Both the position numbers and the translations under genes were made by a program. 20,556 nucleotides of DNA from Kiritimatiellia bacterium (GTDB lineage: Bacteria > Verrucomicrobiota > Kiritimatiellia > RFP12 > UBA1067), in contig JAFPNP010000001.1 of NCBI GenBank assembly GCA_017411125.1, positions 1 to 20,556 on the forward strand, given 5' to 3'. A model generated the notes under the pieces. That model was given only the letters and a program-made list of their open reading frames with translations, was not told the origin of the DNA and did not search any database. Below are positions 1 through 6,756 of this stretch, piece by piece. How positions within the stretch are numbered: position 1 is the stretch's first letter; every line of letters begins with the position of its first letter.

Positions 1-1
1 C

Positions 2-391
2 ATCAAGATGGGACTTCAGAACAAGCTCTACATGGGCAACATCAACTCCCTGCGCGACTGGGGTTTCGCCGGCGACTACGTCGAAGGAATGTGGCGCATA
101 CTCCAACACGACGCTCCTGAAGATTTCGTGCTCGCGACCGGCGAGATGCACTCCGTCAAGGAATTCCTCGAACTTGCGTTCGCGCAGGTCGGACTTGACT
201 GGGAAAAGTACGTAGACTACGACGCTCGCTACACGCGCCCGACGGAAGTAGACCAGCTCCTCGGCGACGCGACAAAGGCACGCACCCTTCTTGGCTGGGA
301 GCCGAAGGTGAAGTTCCGCGACCTCGTCAAGATGATGGTCGATGCCGACTTGAAGCTGGCGGAAAAGGAACTGAAGATGAGGAACGCATGA
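2..391 (+). CDS. gmd: GDP-mannose 4,6-dehydratase, C-terminal part (partial)
   Basis: This is the C-terminal third of GDP-D-mannose 4,6-dehydratase, the cytoplasmic short-chain dehydrogenase/reductase that makes GDP-4-keto-6-deoxy-D-mannose, the first step of GDP-L-fucose synthesis. The reading frame is open from base 2, so the gene starts outside the window. The visible part has the conserved stretch LGLQ-like MGLQNKLYMGN, then RDWGFAGDYVEGMW, and later RPTEVDQLLGDATKA and LGWEPKVKF, all characteristic of this family near its substrate-binding end. The catalytic Tyr/Lys and the Rossmann glycine motif would lie upstream. The stop codon overlaps the start of the next gene (ATGA), which encodes the enzyme for the following step, so the two are translationally coupled. 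Family assignment is very secure. Confidence 0.95.
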   Translation: MKMGLQNKLYMGNINSLRDWGFAGDYVEGMWRILQHDAPEDFVLATGEMHSVKEFLELAFAQVGLDWEKYVDYDARYTRPTEVDQLLGDATKARTLLGWEPKVKFRDLVKMMVDADLKLAEKELKMRNA

Positions 392-1326
392 TGGAAAAGA
401 CGGCAAAGATATTCGTCGCCGGACACCGGGGAATGGTAGGCGGCGCGGTATGCCGCGCGCTCGCCGCCGCCGGGTACTCCAACGTGGTGACGCGCACGCA
501 TTCGGAACTCGACCTTCTCGATCCTGCGGCGGTGCGGACGTTCTACGAGGCGGAGCGGCCAGACGTCGCAGTGATCGCCGCCGCGCGCGTGGGCGGAATC
601 GGCGCGAACTCCGCCGCCAACTCCCGTTTTCTCTACGAAAACGAGATGATCGCCATGAACACGGTGTGGGGCGCGGCGGAGGCGGGCGTGAAGCGTCTGC
701 TCTTTCTCGGCTCCACGTGCATCTACCCGCGCATGGCTCCGCAGCCGATTCCCGAAGACGCGCTTCTCACGGGGCCGCTCGAAAAGACGAACGAGGGATA
801 CGCGCTCGCCAAGATCTCCGGCCTCAAGCTCTGCGAGTTCCTGCGCCGCGAGAGAGGCCTCCTGTACCACTCGCTCATGCCTACCAACCTTTACGGACAG
901 GGCGACAACTACGACATAGAACACGGCCACGTACTGCCCACGCTCATACGCAAATTCGAGACGGCGAAAGACCGCGTCATCCTGTGGGGCACGGGCTCCG
1001 CCATCCGCGAGTTCCTTCACGTGGACGACCTCGCCGCGGCATGCCTGTTCGCACTTTCGATGGACGACCCGCCCGACCTGATGAACGTGGGCAGCGGCGA
1101 AGAGGTTACAATACGTGAACTGGCTGAAGCCGTCAAAACGGCCACCGGCTCGACGGCGGAGATCGTATGGGACTCCACGAAGCCGGACGGCACTCCACGC
1201 AAACTGTGCGACACCTCGCTCATACGCTCGCTCGGATGGGCGCCGAAGATTTCCCTCAAGGAAGGTCTCGCACTTGCCGTCGCATCGTACCGGGCGGAAC
1301 TTGCGGCAGGCACGATCCGCCTCTGA
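388..1326 (+). CDS. fcl: GDP-L-fucose synthase
   Basis: This 312-residue protein is GDP-4-keto-6-deoxy-D-mannose 3,5-epimerase-4-reductase, an NADPH-dependent cytoplasmic enzyme that completes GDP-L-fucose synthesis from the product of the preceding gmd. It begins with the Rossmann motif GHRGMVGGAV (residues 12-21) and has the VGGIGAN stretch near residue 68, the serine in GSTCIYP (S109) and the YxxxK pair Y138/K142 of short-chain dehydrogenases. PTNLYG and the later HVDDLAAA and LGWAPKISL motifs also fit, and length is normal for the family (about 310-320). ATG 388 overlaps the gmd stop; a second ATG follows immediately at 391, so the exact start could differ by one residue. The product probably feeds fucosylated surface glycans. 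Confidence 0.96.
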   Translation: MMEKTAKIFVAGHRGMVGGAVCRALAAAGYSNVVTRTHSELDLLDPAAVRTFYEAERPDVAVIAAARVGGIGANSAANSRFLYENEMIAMNTVWGAAEAGVKRLLFLGSTCIYPRMAPQPIPEDALLTGPLEKTNEGYALAKISGLKLCEFLRRERGLLYHSLMPTNLYGQGDNYDIEHGHVLPTLIRKFETAKDRVILWGTGSAIREFLHVDDLAAACLFALSMDDPPDLMNVGSGEEVTIRELAEAVKTATGSTAEIVWDSTKPDGTPRKLCDTSLIRSLGWAPKISLKEGLALAVASYRAELAAGTIRL

Positions 1327-1331
1327 CGGAA

Positions 1332-2180
1332 TCAACGCCGCCGCACCGCCGCGCCCCATCCAAGCACGCCGCAGCCTCGTCCTACCAGATATGACGAGGC
1401 TATTGCGTCGTGGACGTATCGTTTTGCGCCGGCGACGGCTTCGGGAAGCGGACGTCCAAGAGCGAGTTCGGCGGCGAGCGCCGCGGCAAGGGAACATCCC
1501 GTGCCGTGCGTGGAGATGGGATTGGCAATGTGCGGAAGCACGAAAGCATGAAACTCCGCGCCGTCGTACAAGGTGTCCTCGGCTGGCGCAAGGTCGCCCG
1601 TGGCATGCCCGCCCTTCACAAGCACGGCGCATCCGAAACGTCCGTGCAGTTCCTTCGCGGCCTCGCGCACGTCGGCGCGGCATGTTATCGGACGCCCCGC
1701 AAGTACCTCCGCCTCGGGCAAATTCGGCGTAACCACAGTCGCCAGCGGAAACAACCTCGCCTTGAGCGCCTCGACGGCGTCCTCCTCAATCAGCCGCGCA
1801 CCGCTTGTCGCCACCATCACCGGATCAACAACCTTCACGATTTCACCATGGGCGGCAATCCGATCCGCGACAACCTCGATCGCGGCGGCGCGGGCGAGCA
1901 TACCGGTCTTCATCGCCTTAATCGCGTATACACCGAGCACGGCGTCGAGCTGAGCCGCTACAAAATCCGGCGGCACTTCATGGACGGCGGACACACCGAA
2001 AGGGTTCTGCGCGGTTAGCGCGGCAAACACGGTGCAGCCGTGCAGACCGTAAGCATGGAACGCGCGCAGGTCGGCCTGCACGCCGGCGTTCCCGCCGGAA
2101 TCGCTGCCAGCCACCGTCAGGCAGCAGGCCTTTCCGCCGCTGTCGGCGTCTTCACCGGACTTCTCTGGAAGATCATTCAT
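1332..2180 (-). CDS. thiD: Hydroxymethylpyrimidine/phosphomethylpyrimidine kinase
   Basis: This 282-residue protein is a bifunctional HMP/HMP-P kinase of the ribokinase-like fold, which phosphorylates the thiamine pyrimidine precursor in the cytoplasm. Visible motifs in order are GSDSGGNAGVQADLR (residues 25-39), KTGML near 91, VDPVMVATSG (118-127), TPNLPEAEVLAG (151-162), VLVKGGH (186-192) and the anion-hole and catalytic motif HGTGC (225-229). The start at 2180 is chosen because AAAGGA lies about 7 bases upstream on the minus strand; the open frame continues to 2213 without such a site. The gene converges on fcl with only five bases between stop codons. No other thiamine gene is visible. 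The first 18 residues are polar and not part of the conserved fold. Confidence 0.95.
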   Translation of the reverse strand: MNDLPEKSGEDADSGGKACCLTVAGSDSGGNAGVQADLRAFHAYGLHGCTVFAALTAQNPFGVSAVHEVPPDFVAAQLDAVLGVYAIKAMKTGMLARAAAIEVVADRIAAHGEIVKVVDPVMVATSGARLIEEDAVEALKARLFPLATVVTPNLPEAEVLAGRPITCRADVREAAKELHGRFGCAVLVKGGHATGDLAPAEDTLYDGAEFHAFVLPHIANPISTHGTGCSLAAALAAELALGRPLPEAVAGAKRYVHDAIASSYLVGRGCGVLGWGAAVRRR

Positions 2181-2203
2181 ACTTATCGTCCTTTGGGAAT
2201 GCA

Positions 2204-2232
2204 AGTCTACCACTTCCCGGTTTCAAACGCAA
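2204..2232 (-). promoter_or_regulatory. Candidate thiD promoter
   Basis: On the minus strand TTGCGT is followed 17 bases later by TAGACT (2204-2209), which is preceded by TG at the extended -10 position. The predicted start near 2197 gives a leader of about 17 bases that includes the AAAGGA ribosome binding site. The -35 is weak, matching only TTG. Confidence 0.4.
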
Positions 2233-2521
2233 CACGCACACGCACCAACGCTAGATACCACATGAACTGATTCGAGGCGTTTTTCCCATCGAAGCCATGA
2301 AGGCCGCGCCGGAAAGTGAAGAAAAAAAAACCATGAAAGAGAACAGATTCAAAAAATCTCTCAACAAACGCATCAAATTGTCGAAGACGGACAAAAGGGG
2401 TGAAAACGCAAGGACGAATGCGAAAAAAGCAGCCGGCCGCGAGAACGGGAACACAGCAGACGCCCACGCACGACGCGGCGACGGCAGCCGCAATTGCCAG
2501 CACCTTGTTCATCTTCGACAC
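2207..2521 (-). CDS. Small hypothetical protein with signal-peptide-like start
   Basis: I do not recognise this 104-residue ORF. Its start region is convincing: on the minus strand GGAGGT precedes a GTG at 2521 (a second start, ATG, is at 2512), and TGCTATAAC, an extended -10 box, lies upstream at 2551-2556. The first 30 residues, with MNKVLAIAAAVAAS and a Cys-rich hydrophobic stretch, look like a signal peptide. The rest is Phe-rich low complexity (for example ESVLFHGFFFFTFRR) and does not look like a folded domain. Another frame of the same strand (2251-2493) is also open and hydrophobic, so a frameshift in a formerly longer membrane or secreted protein is possible. The ORF runs into the thiD promoter region. 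Transcription and translation start are better supported than the reading frame beyond residue 25. Confidence 0.35.
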   Translation of the reverse strand: MSKMNKVLAIAAAVAASCVGVCCVPVLAAGCFFRIRPCVFTPFVRLRQFDAFVERFFESVLFHGFFFFTFRRGLHGFDGKNASNQFMWYLALVRVRVAFETGKW

Positions 2522-2550
2522 GTTACCTCCTTTTTTTGTTGTTGAAAGGG

Positions 2551-2556
2551 GTTATA
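2551..2556 (-). promoter_or_regulatory. Extended -10 box before the small ORF
   Basis: The minus strand reads TGCTATAAC here (TG, one base, then TATAAC). A start of transcription near 2544 would give a leader of about 22 bases that contains the strong GGAGG site. No good -35 is present, as expected when the TG extension is used. Confidence 0.45.
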
Positions 2557-2602
2557 GCACATCTCGATTGAACGGTGCAAGCCTGCGGATTCCGTCGCGT
2601 CG

Positions 2603-3955
2603 TTATTTCCCGATATTGAGAACCTTGAATCCAATATCCTTCAGCGATGCGGCGTCAAGGCAGTTTCGCGTGTCGAAAACCAAAGCCGGCTTTCGCATCT
2701 GCTTGTAGATCCTCTGCCAGTCAAGGGAAGGATAGTGCCTCCAATCGGTCATCAGCACTATGGCATCCGCACCATCCGCAGCCTTGTATTCATCCTCCTC
2801 GTACATGATGCCGTCAAGGTCGGACAAATCACGGCGCGCGTTCACCAGCGCCTTCGGATCTGAGACCGTGATCCTCACGTGTTCCTCATGAAGCAGACGC
2901 GCCACGGTTCCGGCAGGCGTTTCGCGCGTGTCGCCGGTGTCGGCCTTGAAAGCAAACCCGAAAAGCGCGATTTTCTTGTTGGCAAGGGTGTTGAACATTT
3001 CGCGGAAGAGGCGCGAAACTATGCGTTCCTGCTGATGCTCGTTCATTTTGATGACACCCATCCAGTATTCCGCCGCAGTGTGCAGCCCGAATGTCTCGCA
3101 GAGATACACGAGATTCAGCACGTCCTTCTTGAAACAGCTTCCGCCGAAACCCGGACCCGCCTTGAGGAACTTGGGCCCGATGCGGCTGTCAGCGCCAACC
3201 ACCTTAGCTACTTCGTCGACATCTGCGCCTGTCGCCTCGCAGAGGCCGGCAATGGCGTTTATGGACGACACCCTCTGCGCAAGCAGCGCATTCGCCGCAA
3301 GCTTGGTCAACTCGGCCGACCAGACATTGGTCGTGAGTATCTTCGCCTTTGGAACCCAGGCCGCGTATACATTGACGATTTCCCGTATCGCCGTCGCGCC
3401 GTCCGCGTTCTGCGGCCCGCCTACAAGCACCCTGTCGGGTTCGAGCAGATCCTTTATGGCAGTTCCCTCCGCAAGGAACTCCGGATTGCTTAGGACTGTG
3501 AACTTGTGTTCGGCGTGGTCGTTGAGAATGGCGTCCATGGCTGCGGCGGTGCGAACGGGGAGCGTCGACTTCTCGACGATTATCTTGTCGCTTTTCGCAA
3601 ACCGCTTTATTTCACGGGCGGTAGACTCCCAATATTGAAGGTCGCTGGCACGTCCGGCCCCCCTGCCAAACATCTTCGTGGGAGTGTTCACGCCTACAAA
3701 CACGATATCGCATTCCCTCACGGCGCTTTCGATGTCCGTGCTGAAAAAAAGGTTCTTTCCCCTTGCCTCCTTTACAACATCCACCAGCCCAGGTTCGTAA
3801 ATAGGCAGACTGTAGTCGTCGGAATTCCATGCCGCGACACGCTCGGCGTTTATGTCAACAACCACCACTTTGCGGTCGGGGTTCATCTTTGCAATGACGG
3901 CCATCGTCGGACCACCGATATAGCCTGCGCCAATACATACAATATTCTTATTCAT
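2603..3955 (-). CDS. ugd: UDP-glucose 6-dehydrogenase, animal/plant-like type
   Basis: This 450-residue cytoplasmic enzyme oxidises UDP-glucose twice with NAD+ to UDP-glucuronate, a precursor of acidic surface polysaccharides. It has the N-terminal NAD motif GAGYIGG (residues 9-15), D34 for ribose binding, GVNTPTK (88-94), EKSTLPV (128-134), SNPEFLAEGTA (156-166) and the catalytic cysteine C274 in GFGGSCFKKD, followed by the C-terminal UDP-binding domain with FGFAFKADTGDTRE. The phrases ASDLQYWE, LAANALLAQR and SSINAIAGLCEATGADV resemble the animal and plant enzymes more than the short bacterial Ugd. The start at 3955 places the Rossmann motif at the usual distance; the frame is open to 4060 but that extension has no family resemblance. 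There is no clear ribosome binding site. Function is secure. Confidence 0.95.
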   Translation of the reverse strand: MNKNIVCIGAGYIGGPTMAVIAKMNPDRKVVVVDINAERVAAWNSDDYSLPIYEPGLVDVVKEARGKNLFFSTDIESAVRECDIVFVGVNTPTKMFGRGAGRASDLQYWESTAREIKRFAKSDKIIVEKSTLPVRTAAAMDAILNDHAEHKFTVLSNPEFLAEGTAIKDLLEPDRVLVGGPQNADGATAIREIVNVYAAWVPKAKILTTNVWSAELTKLAANALLAQRVSSINAIAGLCEATGADVDEVAKVVGADSRIGPKFLKAGPGFGGSCFKKDVLNLVYLCETFGLHTAAEYWMGVIKMNEHQQERIVSRLFREMFNTLANKKIALFGFAFKADTGDTRETPAGTVARLLHEEHVRITVSDPKALVNARRDLSDLDGIMYEEDEYKAADGADAIVLMTDWRHYPSLDWQRIYKQMRKPALVFDTRNCLDAASLKDIGFKVLNIGK

Positions 3956-4060
3956 GTAAAACAGTTGCAAATGCCTTTTTCGCGAGGTCGACGGGAGAAA
4001 CCTCATGGTTTGCCGACACCCGTTCGACAACAACCCGCAATAAAGGAAACAAGTGAACAA

Positions 4061-4089
4061 ATTATATCATCTTCCAAGAAACTTAACAA
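4061..4089 (-). promoter_or_regulatory. Candidate ugd promoter
   Basis: The minus strand has TTGTTA (4084-4089), a 17-base spacer and TATAAT (4061-4066) preceded by TGA, giving a full extended -10. Transcription would start near 4054, leaving a leader of about 100 bases before the ugd ATG, in which I see no recognisable riboswitch. Confidence 0.6.
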
Positions 4090-4126
4090 TGATAAAAACA
4101 TGACATCGACGGCTTAAAGATAAGCC

Positions 4127-4166
4127 CGCCCTACCATGGGAGGGCGCGTGTCCTCACGCGCCGAAT
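4127..4166. repeat. REP-like double palindrome
   Basis: Two adjacent inverted repeats occur here. 4127-4146 is a near-perfect 20-base palindrome centred on ACCATGGG with arms CGCCCT and AGGGCG. 4143-4162 is a perfect hairpin with arms GGCGCGTG and CACGCGCC around a TCCT loop. The CGCCCTACCA element recurs in the two neighbouring repeats, so this belongs to one repeat family. Confidence 0.7.
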
Positions 4167-4296
4167 CGGACAAATCAGAGCTTGATTTGGAGGAATTGCA
4201 ATTTTAGCAGGATATTCCATATTTATTCAAGTTTCAACGCCACATGCCAAAACAAATGGAATGCGATTGATGCGCAAAACATGCAATCCATTTGCG

Positions 4297-4348
4297 CGGC
4301 GCGTCGAGGACGCCACGCCCTACCATTGCGACGTGGCGCAGCGCGCCG
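4297..4348. repeat. REP-like stem-loop element
   Basis: The element starts CGGCGCGTCGAGGACGCC, continues with ACGCCCTACCA, and ends GCGCAGCGCGCCG. Outer arms CGGCGCG/CGCGCCG and inner arms GCCACG/CGTGGC can pair, with the CCCTACCATTGCGA segment as loop. The beginning matches the left arm of the element at 4482. Confidence 0.6.
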
Positions 4349-4481
4349 TTTCCAACAAAGGCAAAAAAATTTTTCAACCTTGAAAATAAAGGGCGAAACG
4401 CATCTCAAGCGCATTTTCCAACTTACACAAAACCTCAAAATCTTGACTTGTATATATGGGGCATGTGCCCTCAACACTGAG

Positions 4482-4581
4482 CGGCGCGTCCAGAAGCCGC
4501 GCCCTACCAACCCGCGCCCGACGGCAAAACCGTTTTTGCGGACGAGCGCAGCATGGTAGGGCACGGCCTCTGGACGCACCG
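4482..4581. repeat. REPIN-like element: two inverted REP copies
   Basis: A 28-base arm (4482-4509, beginning CGGCGCGTCCAGA and ending GCCCTACCA) is repeated in inverted orientation at 4554-4581, with 25 of 28 positions matching. The left arm itself contains the hairpin GGCGCG/CGCGCC. Between the arms lies a small perfect hairpin GCAAAA-CCGT-TTTTGC (4524-4539) and GAGCGCAGCA. Two inverted palindromic units around a short core is the structure known as a REPIN. The core is related in inverted orientation to 12943-13016. Confidence 0.75.
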
Positions 4582-4623
4582 AACCAAAACACGCAAAAAA
4601 GCAAACCCAAAAGGATCGATACC

Positions 4624-5448
4624 ATGAACGAAACATCAACCGGAAAGTTTCTCTTCTTCGAAGGTTATCACAAAACCGCGCAGAAGATTCCGCCGGAACG
4701 CCGCCTCGCATTCTACGAAGCGATAATCACCTACGCGCTCTACGGAAAGCCTCTTCCCGAAGACGGGCCGGAAGCCGCCGTATTTGAAGCAATCAAGCCT
4801 TCTCTCGACAAAAGCGCCGAATTGGCGAATAAAAGACAGATGGAAGGGCAAAAGGGCGGAAAGTCTAAGAGCGAGGCGAAAAAGACCTCCGCGAGAGCGA
4901 ACGGCAAGCTCGGCGGACGGCCTCCGAAAAACCCAACGAAACCCAACGAAACCCAAGCGACAGAGACAGAGACAGAGACGGAGACAGAGACAGAGACTAA
5001 TTATATTACACACACACAAGACGCGCGCGCGATGGACGAAAAACCCAACGCCGCGCCTAACGCCGCGCCGGGCGCCGTCCCGGCCATGGCCGACACGGAG
5101 GTCGGCCCTCCCACGCTGCACGACGTATTGCGCGTCTGCTCCAACGACGGCTGCACGAATCCCGGCGGCGCGACGATCCCAGAAGCGTTCGGGCGGTACT
5201 TATTCGACCAGATGCGCAACATGAACTGGATCCAGACGAACGGACGGCGCGTCACGCACCACACTCTGCGATCGGCTCTGTTCACGTGGTGGCAACGCGC
5301 AACCGACGACGAGAAGGCGCGGGTTCTGGGAGGATACGTGTCCTCACGCGCCGAAGCCGAAGATTCCGAAGCATTGGAGCGCATAAGAGAACGCGCAAGG
5401 GAACGCGAACGGCGCATCGCGCAGCGGACGCAGGGAGGTGCGCAATGA
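4624..5448 (+). CDS. DUF6291-like phage-type protein
   Basis: This 274-residue protein has an N-terminal domain (about residues 1-75) resembling DUF6291: GKFLFFEGYHKTAQKIP, RRLAFYEAIITYALYGKPLP, FEAIKPSLDKS, followed by the basic KRQMEGQKGGK segment and GGRPPKNPTK. Such proteins are common in phage and mobile-element modules near replication genes; their biochemical role is not known to me. Residues about 103-124 are a low-complexity linker made by tandem DNA repeats, giving Thr-Glu repeats. A second region (about 160-245, LHDVLRVCSNDG through FTWWQRATDDEKA) may be a small helical domain, and the C-terminus is an Arg/Glu-rich coiled-coil-like helix. The start is chosen for AAAGGA about 9 bases upstream. 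Its stop overlaps the next start (ATGA). DUF6291 is assigned from memory of the family pattern. Confidence 0.7.
   Translation: MNETSTGKFLFFEGYHKTAQKIPPERRLAFYEAIITYALYGKPLPEDGPEAAVFEAIKPSLDKSAELANKRQMEGQKGGKSKSEAKKTSARANGKLGGRPPKNPTKPNETQATETETETETETETNYITHTQDARAMDEKPNAAPNAAPGAVPAMADTEVGPPTLHDVLRVCSNDGCTNPGGATIPEAFGRYLFDQMRNMNWIQTNGRRVTHHTLRSALFTWWQRATDDEKARVLGGYVSSRAEAEDSEALERIRERARERERRIAQRTQGGAQ
4931..4995 (+). repeat. In-gene tandem repeats (10-bp and 6-bp units)
   Basis: A 10-base unit ACCCAACGAA is present twice exactly and once with changes (4931-4960). It is followed by six copies of the hexamer ACAGAG (4960-4995, one copy ACGGAG). Hexamer slippage would change only the number of Thr-Glu pairs, whereas gain or loss of a 10-base unit would shift the frame. 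Confidence 0.85.
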
Positions 5449-5876
5449 GCATCGCCGCGCTGTGCGACACCGAAACGCTCTCGTTCATGGACGTGGCGAA
5501 GTTCAAGGGCGTGTACGGCTCGATTCCCGAAGCGAAACGCCCGTTCTACTTCGCCGCCGAAGCGACGATCCTCGCCGCCAACGACGTGTACCACACGCCG
5601 TCCCTGCCGGGCGTGTGGGACAAGATGAGCGAAGACGCGCGGACGTACTGGCGGCGCGGCTACGCCGACAGGCTCATTGCCAGCGTCGAATCGGCGTGCG
5701 CGGCGTTCGGGATGGGCGAAGCCGAGTACGTCGAAACCGTGCAGCGCATTTCCGACTGGTTCGCGCAGCGCGGCTGGATACATCTGGACTGTCCGCTCGT
5801 CCAAAGGCTGCGCGAAGCGGACGCGATGCACGACGATGCGGTCGAAATGCGCAAGGCGAAAGGAGCGCGGGGGTAG
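5445..5876 (+). CDS. Hypothetical protein coupled to the DUF6291-like gene
   Basis: I do not recognise this 143-residue protein. It is soluble, with no signal peptide or membrane segment, and is rich in Ala, aromatic residues and charged helices (for example MDVAKFKGVYGSIPEAKRPFYFAAEA, here split as MDVAKFKGVYGS and IPEAKRPFYFAAEA, and DWFAQRGWIHLDCPLV). ATG 5445 overlaps the previous stop and is preceded by a strong GGGAGGT about 5 bases upstream, so the gene is very probably translated together with its neighbour. By context it belongs to the same phage-like cassette. It ends KAKGARG just before a hairpin at 5890. Confidence 0.7.
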   Translation: MSIAALCDTETLSFMDVAKFKGVYGSIPEAKRPFYFAAEATILAANDVYHTPSLPGVWDKMSEDARTYWRRGYADRLIASVESACAAFGMGEAEYVETVQRISDWFAQRGWIHLDCPLVQRLREADAMHDDAVEMRKAKGARG

Positions 5877-5889
5877 GCGTACCCCTCTA

Positions 5890-5917
5890 CGCCGCTGTCC
5901 CCTAAGGGGCGGCGGCG
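5890..5917. terminator. Strong hairpin after the phage-like pair
   Basis: Arms CGCCGC and GCGGCG flank an inner pair CCCC-TAA-GGGG, giving a long GC-rich stem with a small internal bulge. It starts 13 bases after the stop codon, where a terminator would be expected, but no run of T follows, so it may act as an mRNA-stabilising hairpin or be another repeat. Confidence 0.4.
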
Positions 5918-6364
5918 TGGAACCATAGGGAGGCGATCATAATCCCATGGGCAAAGGAATGCGGCATGGATCAGAAACAACCAAAGCTACTCTCAAAAAC
6001 AACGTGCCCTGCCAGCGGCGCGTCGATTTCGCCCGCCGCTAGACCGTTTCAAGGCAAAGTTCCCCCAACCCGTGCGCACCATGTTTTTTCGGAACAATTA
6101 GATGCGACCGATCTGCGCCGTCCGTTTTGGAGGCGCACCTATGGCCTGTCCGCTACCTCTTTCCTGATGTTTCGCCGTCCTTCCGCGAAACGCTTTCCTT
6201 CACCTTGTCCTCGATGCCCAGGAGAGATAGCTTGAGTGTGACGTCGTTGGCCGCGACCGACGACGCGGCGGGGCTCGCGGGCGACCTTCCCAACCGCCTC
6301 GGCAATGAAATCATGATCGAAACCGCAGACCTGGCATGACGACAAGGAGAGAGAAAAATCTATC
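5918..6364. other. Region without a clear gene
   Basis: No ORF here is well supported. On the minus strand a 53-codon frame (6153-6314) ends with a plausible protein-like sequence (NDVTLKLSLLGIEDKVKES) but has no ribosome binding site and no family I know. On the plus strand a frame ends at the TGA at 6337-6339 with GDLPNRLGNEIMIETADLA, 25 bases before the patatin-like start, and could be the remnant of an upstream partner. AAGGAG occurs at 6342-6347. Together with the decayed gene that follows, this looks like degraded DNA. Confidence 0.45.
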
Positions 6365-6658
6365 ATGAAAACCGGGCTTGTGCTTGAAGGCGGGGCGATG
6401 CGCGGGCTGTTCACGGCAGGCGTTCTCGACGTCCCATGGAGCGCGACGCCAAATCCGACGGAGTTCCACATAGTCGCCACAGACTGCAAGACAGGGCGGC
6501 CCGTGTACAAGCGGCTTGACAAGGCTGACGAGCGTACGTTTGACTGGATTCGCGCCTCGGTGTCAATACCGCTCGTCTCGGCAACGTCTTTGCCGATGGC
6601 GAAACGCAGGACATATGCCCAGGCAAAAGGCCGAAAAGCACGAAAGAAAACATCTTGA
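6365..6658 (+). pseudogene. Patatin-like phospholipase with internal deletion
   Basis: The 97-residue frame begins MKTGLVLEGGAMRGLFTAGVLDV, the typical N-terminus of patatin-like phospholipases (glycine-rich oxyanion-hole motif at residues 8-14); written here in two parts it is KTGLVLEGGAMRG and LFTAGVLDV. It then jumps directly to PTEFHIVATDCKTGRPVYK and WIRASVSIPLVS, which in intact bacterial relatives lie well over a hundred residues later. The segment that should hold the nucleophile GxSxG is therefore missing, and so are the C-terminal part and the catalytic Asp. After ATSLPMAKR the sequence no longer fits. An in-frame deletion plus C-terminal loss is the simplest reading. An enzyme activity is not expected. 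No close ribosome binding site is present. Confidence 0.75.
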
Positions 6659-6732
6659 ATCCGTGTGACTGTTGCCTGGATAGCCGGAAACCTTAGTAGG
6701 ACTAGACGCTGCCGCATTTATTTTGACATTAC

Positions 6733-6756
6733 AAAAAACGCCCGGCGAACCGGGCG
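6733..6756 (-). terminator. tracrRNA rho-independent terminator
   Basis: The stem CGCCCGG/CCGGGCG (6739-6756) closes a UUCG tetraloop on the minus strand and is followed directly by six U (6733-6738). This is a textbook intrinsic terminator in the minus direction only. Confidence 0.93.

Larger units (their letters stand above)
4090..4623. other. Intergenic region rich in REP-like hairpins
   Basis: No convincing gene lies between the ugd promoter and ATG 4624. The short open frames here are read through the palindromes and have biased, Arg/Pro-rich translations. The region holds three REP-like elements separated by AT-rich stretches (for example 4350-4465), where I see no further structure. 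The ribosome binding site of the next gene, AAAGGA, is at 4609-4614. Confidence 0.6.

Noticed and set aside
229..1683. 484-codon open frame on the minus strand opposite gmd, fcl and thiD
   Set aside because: It lies in another frame over clearly identified genes, is Arg/Ala-rich in composition, and matches no family; it is an effect of high GC.
5001..5831. 276-codon minus-strand frame over the phage-like pair
   Set aside because: The plus-strand genes have good ribosome binding sites and overlapping ends; the minus frame has low-complexity Arg/Val-rich sequence.
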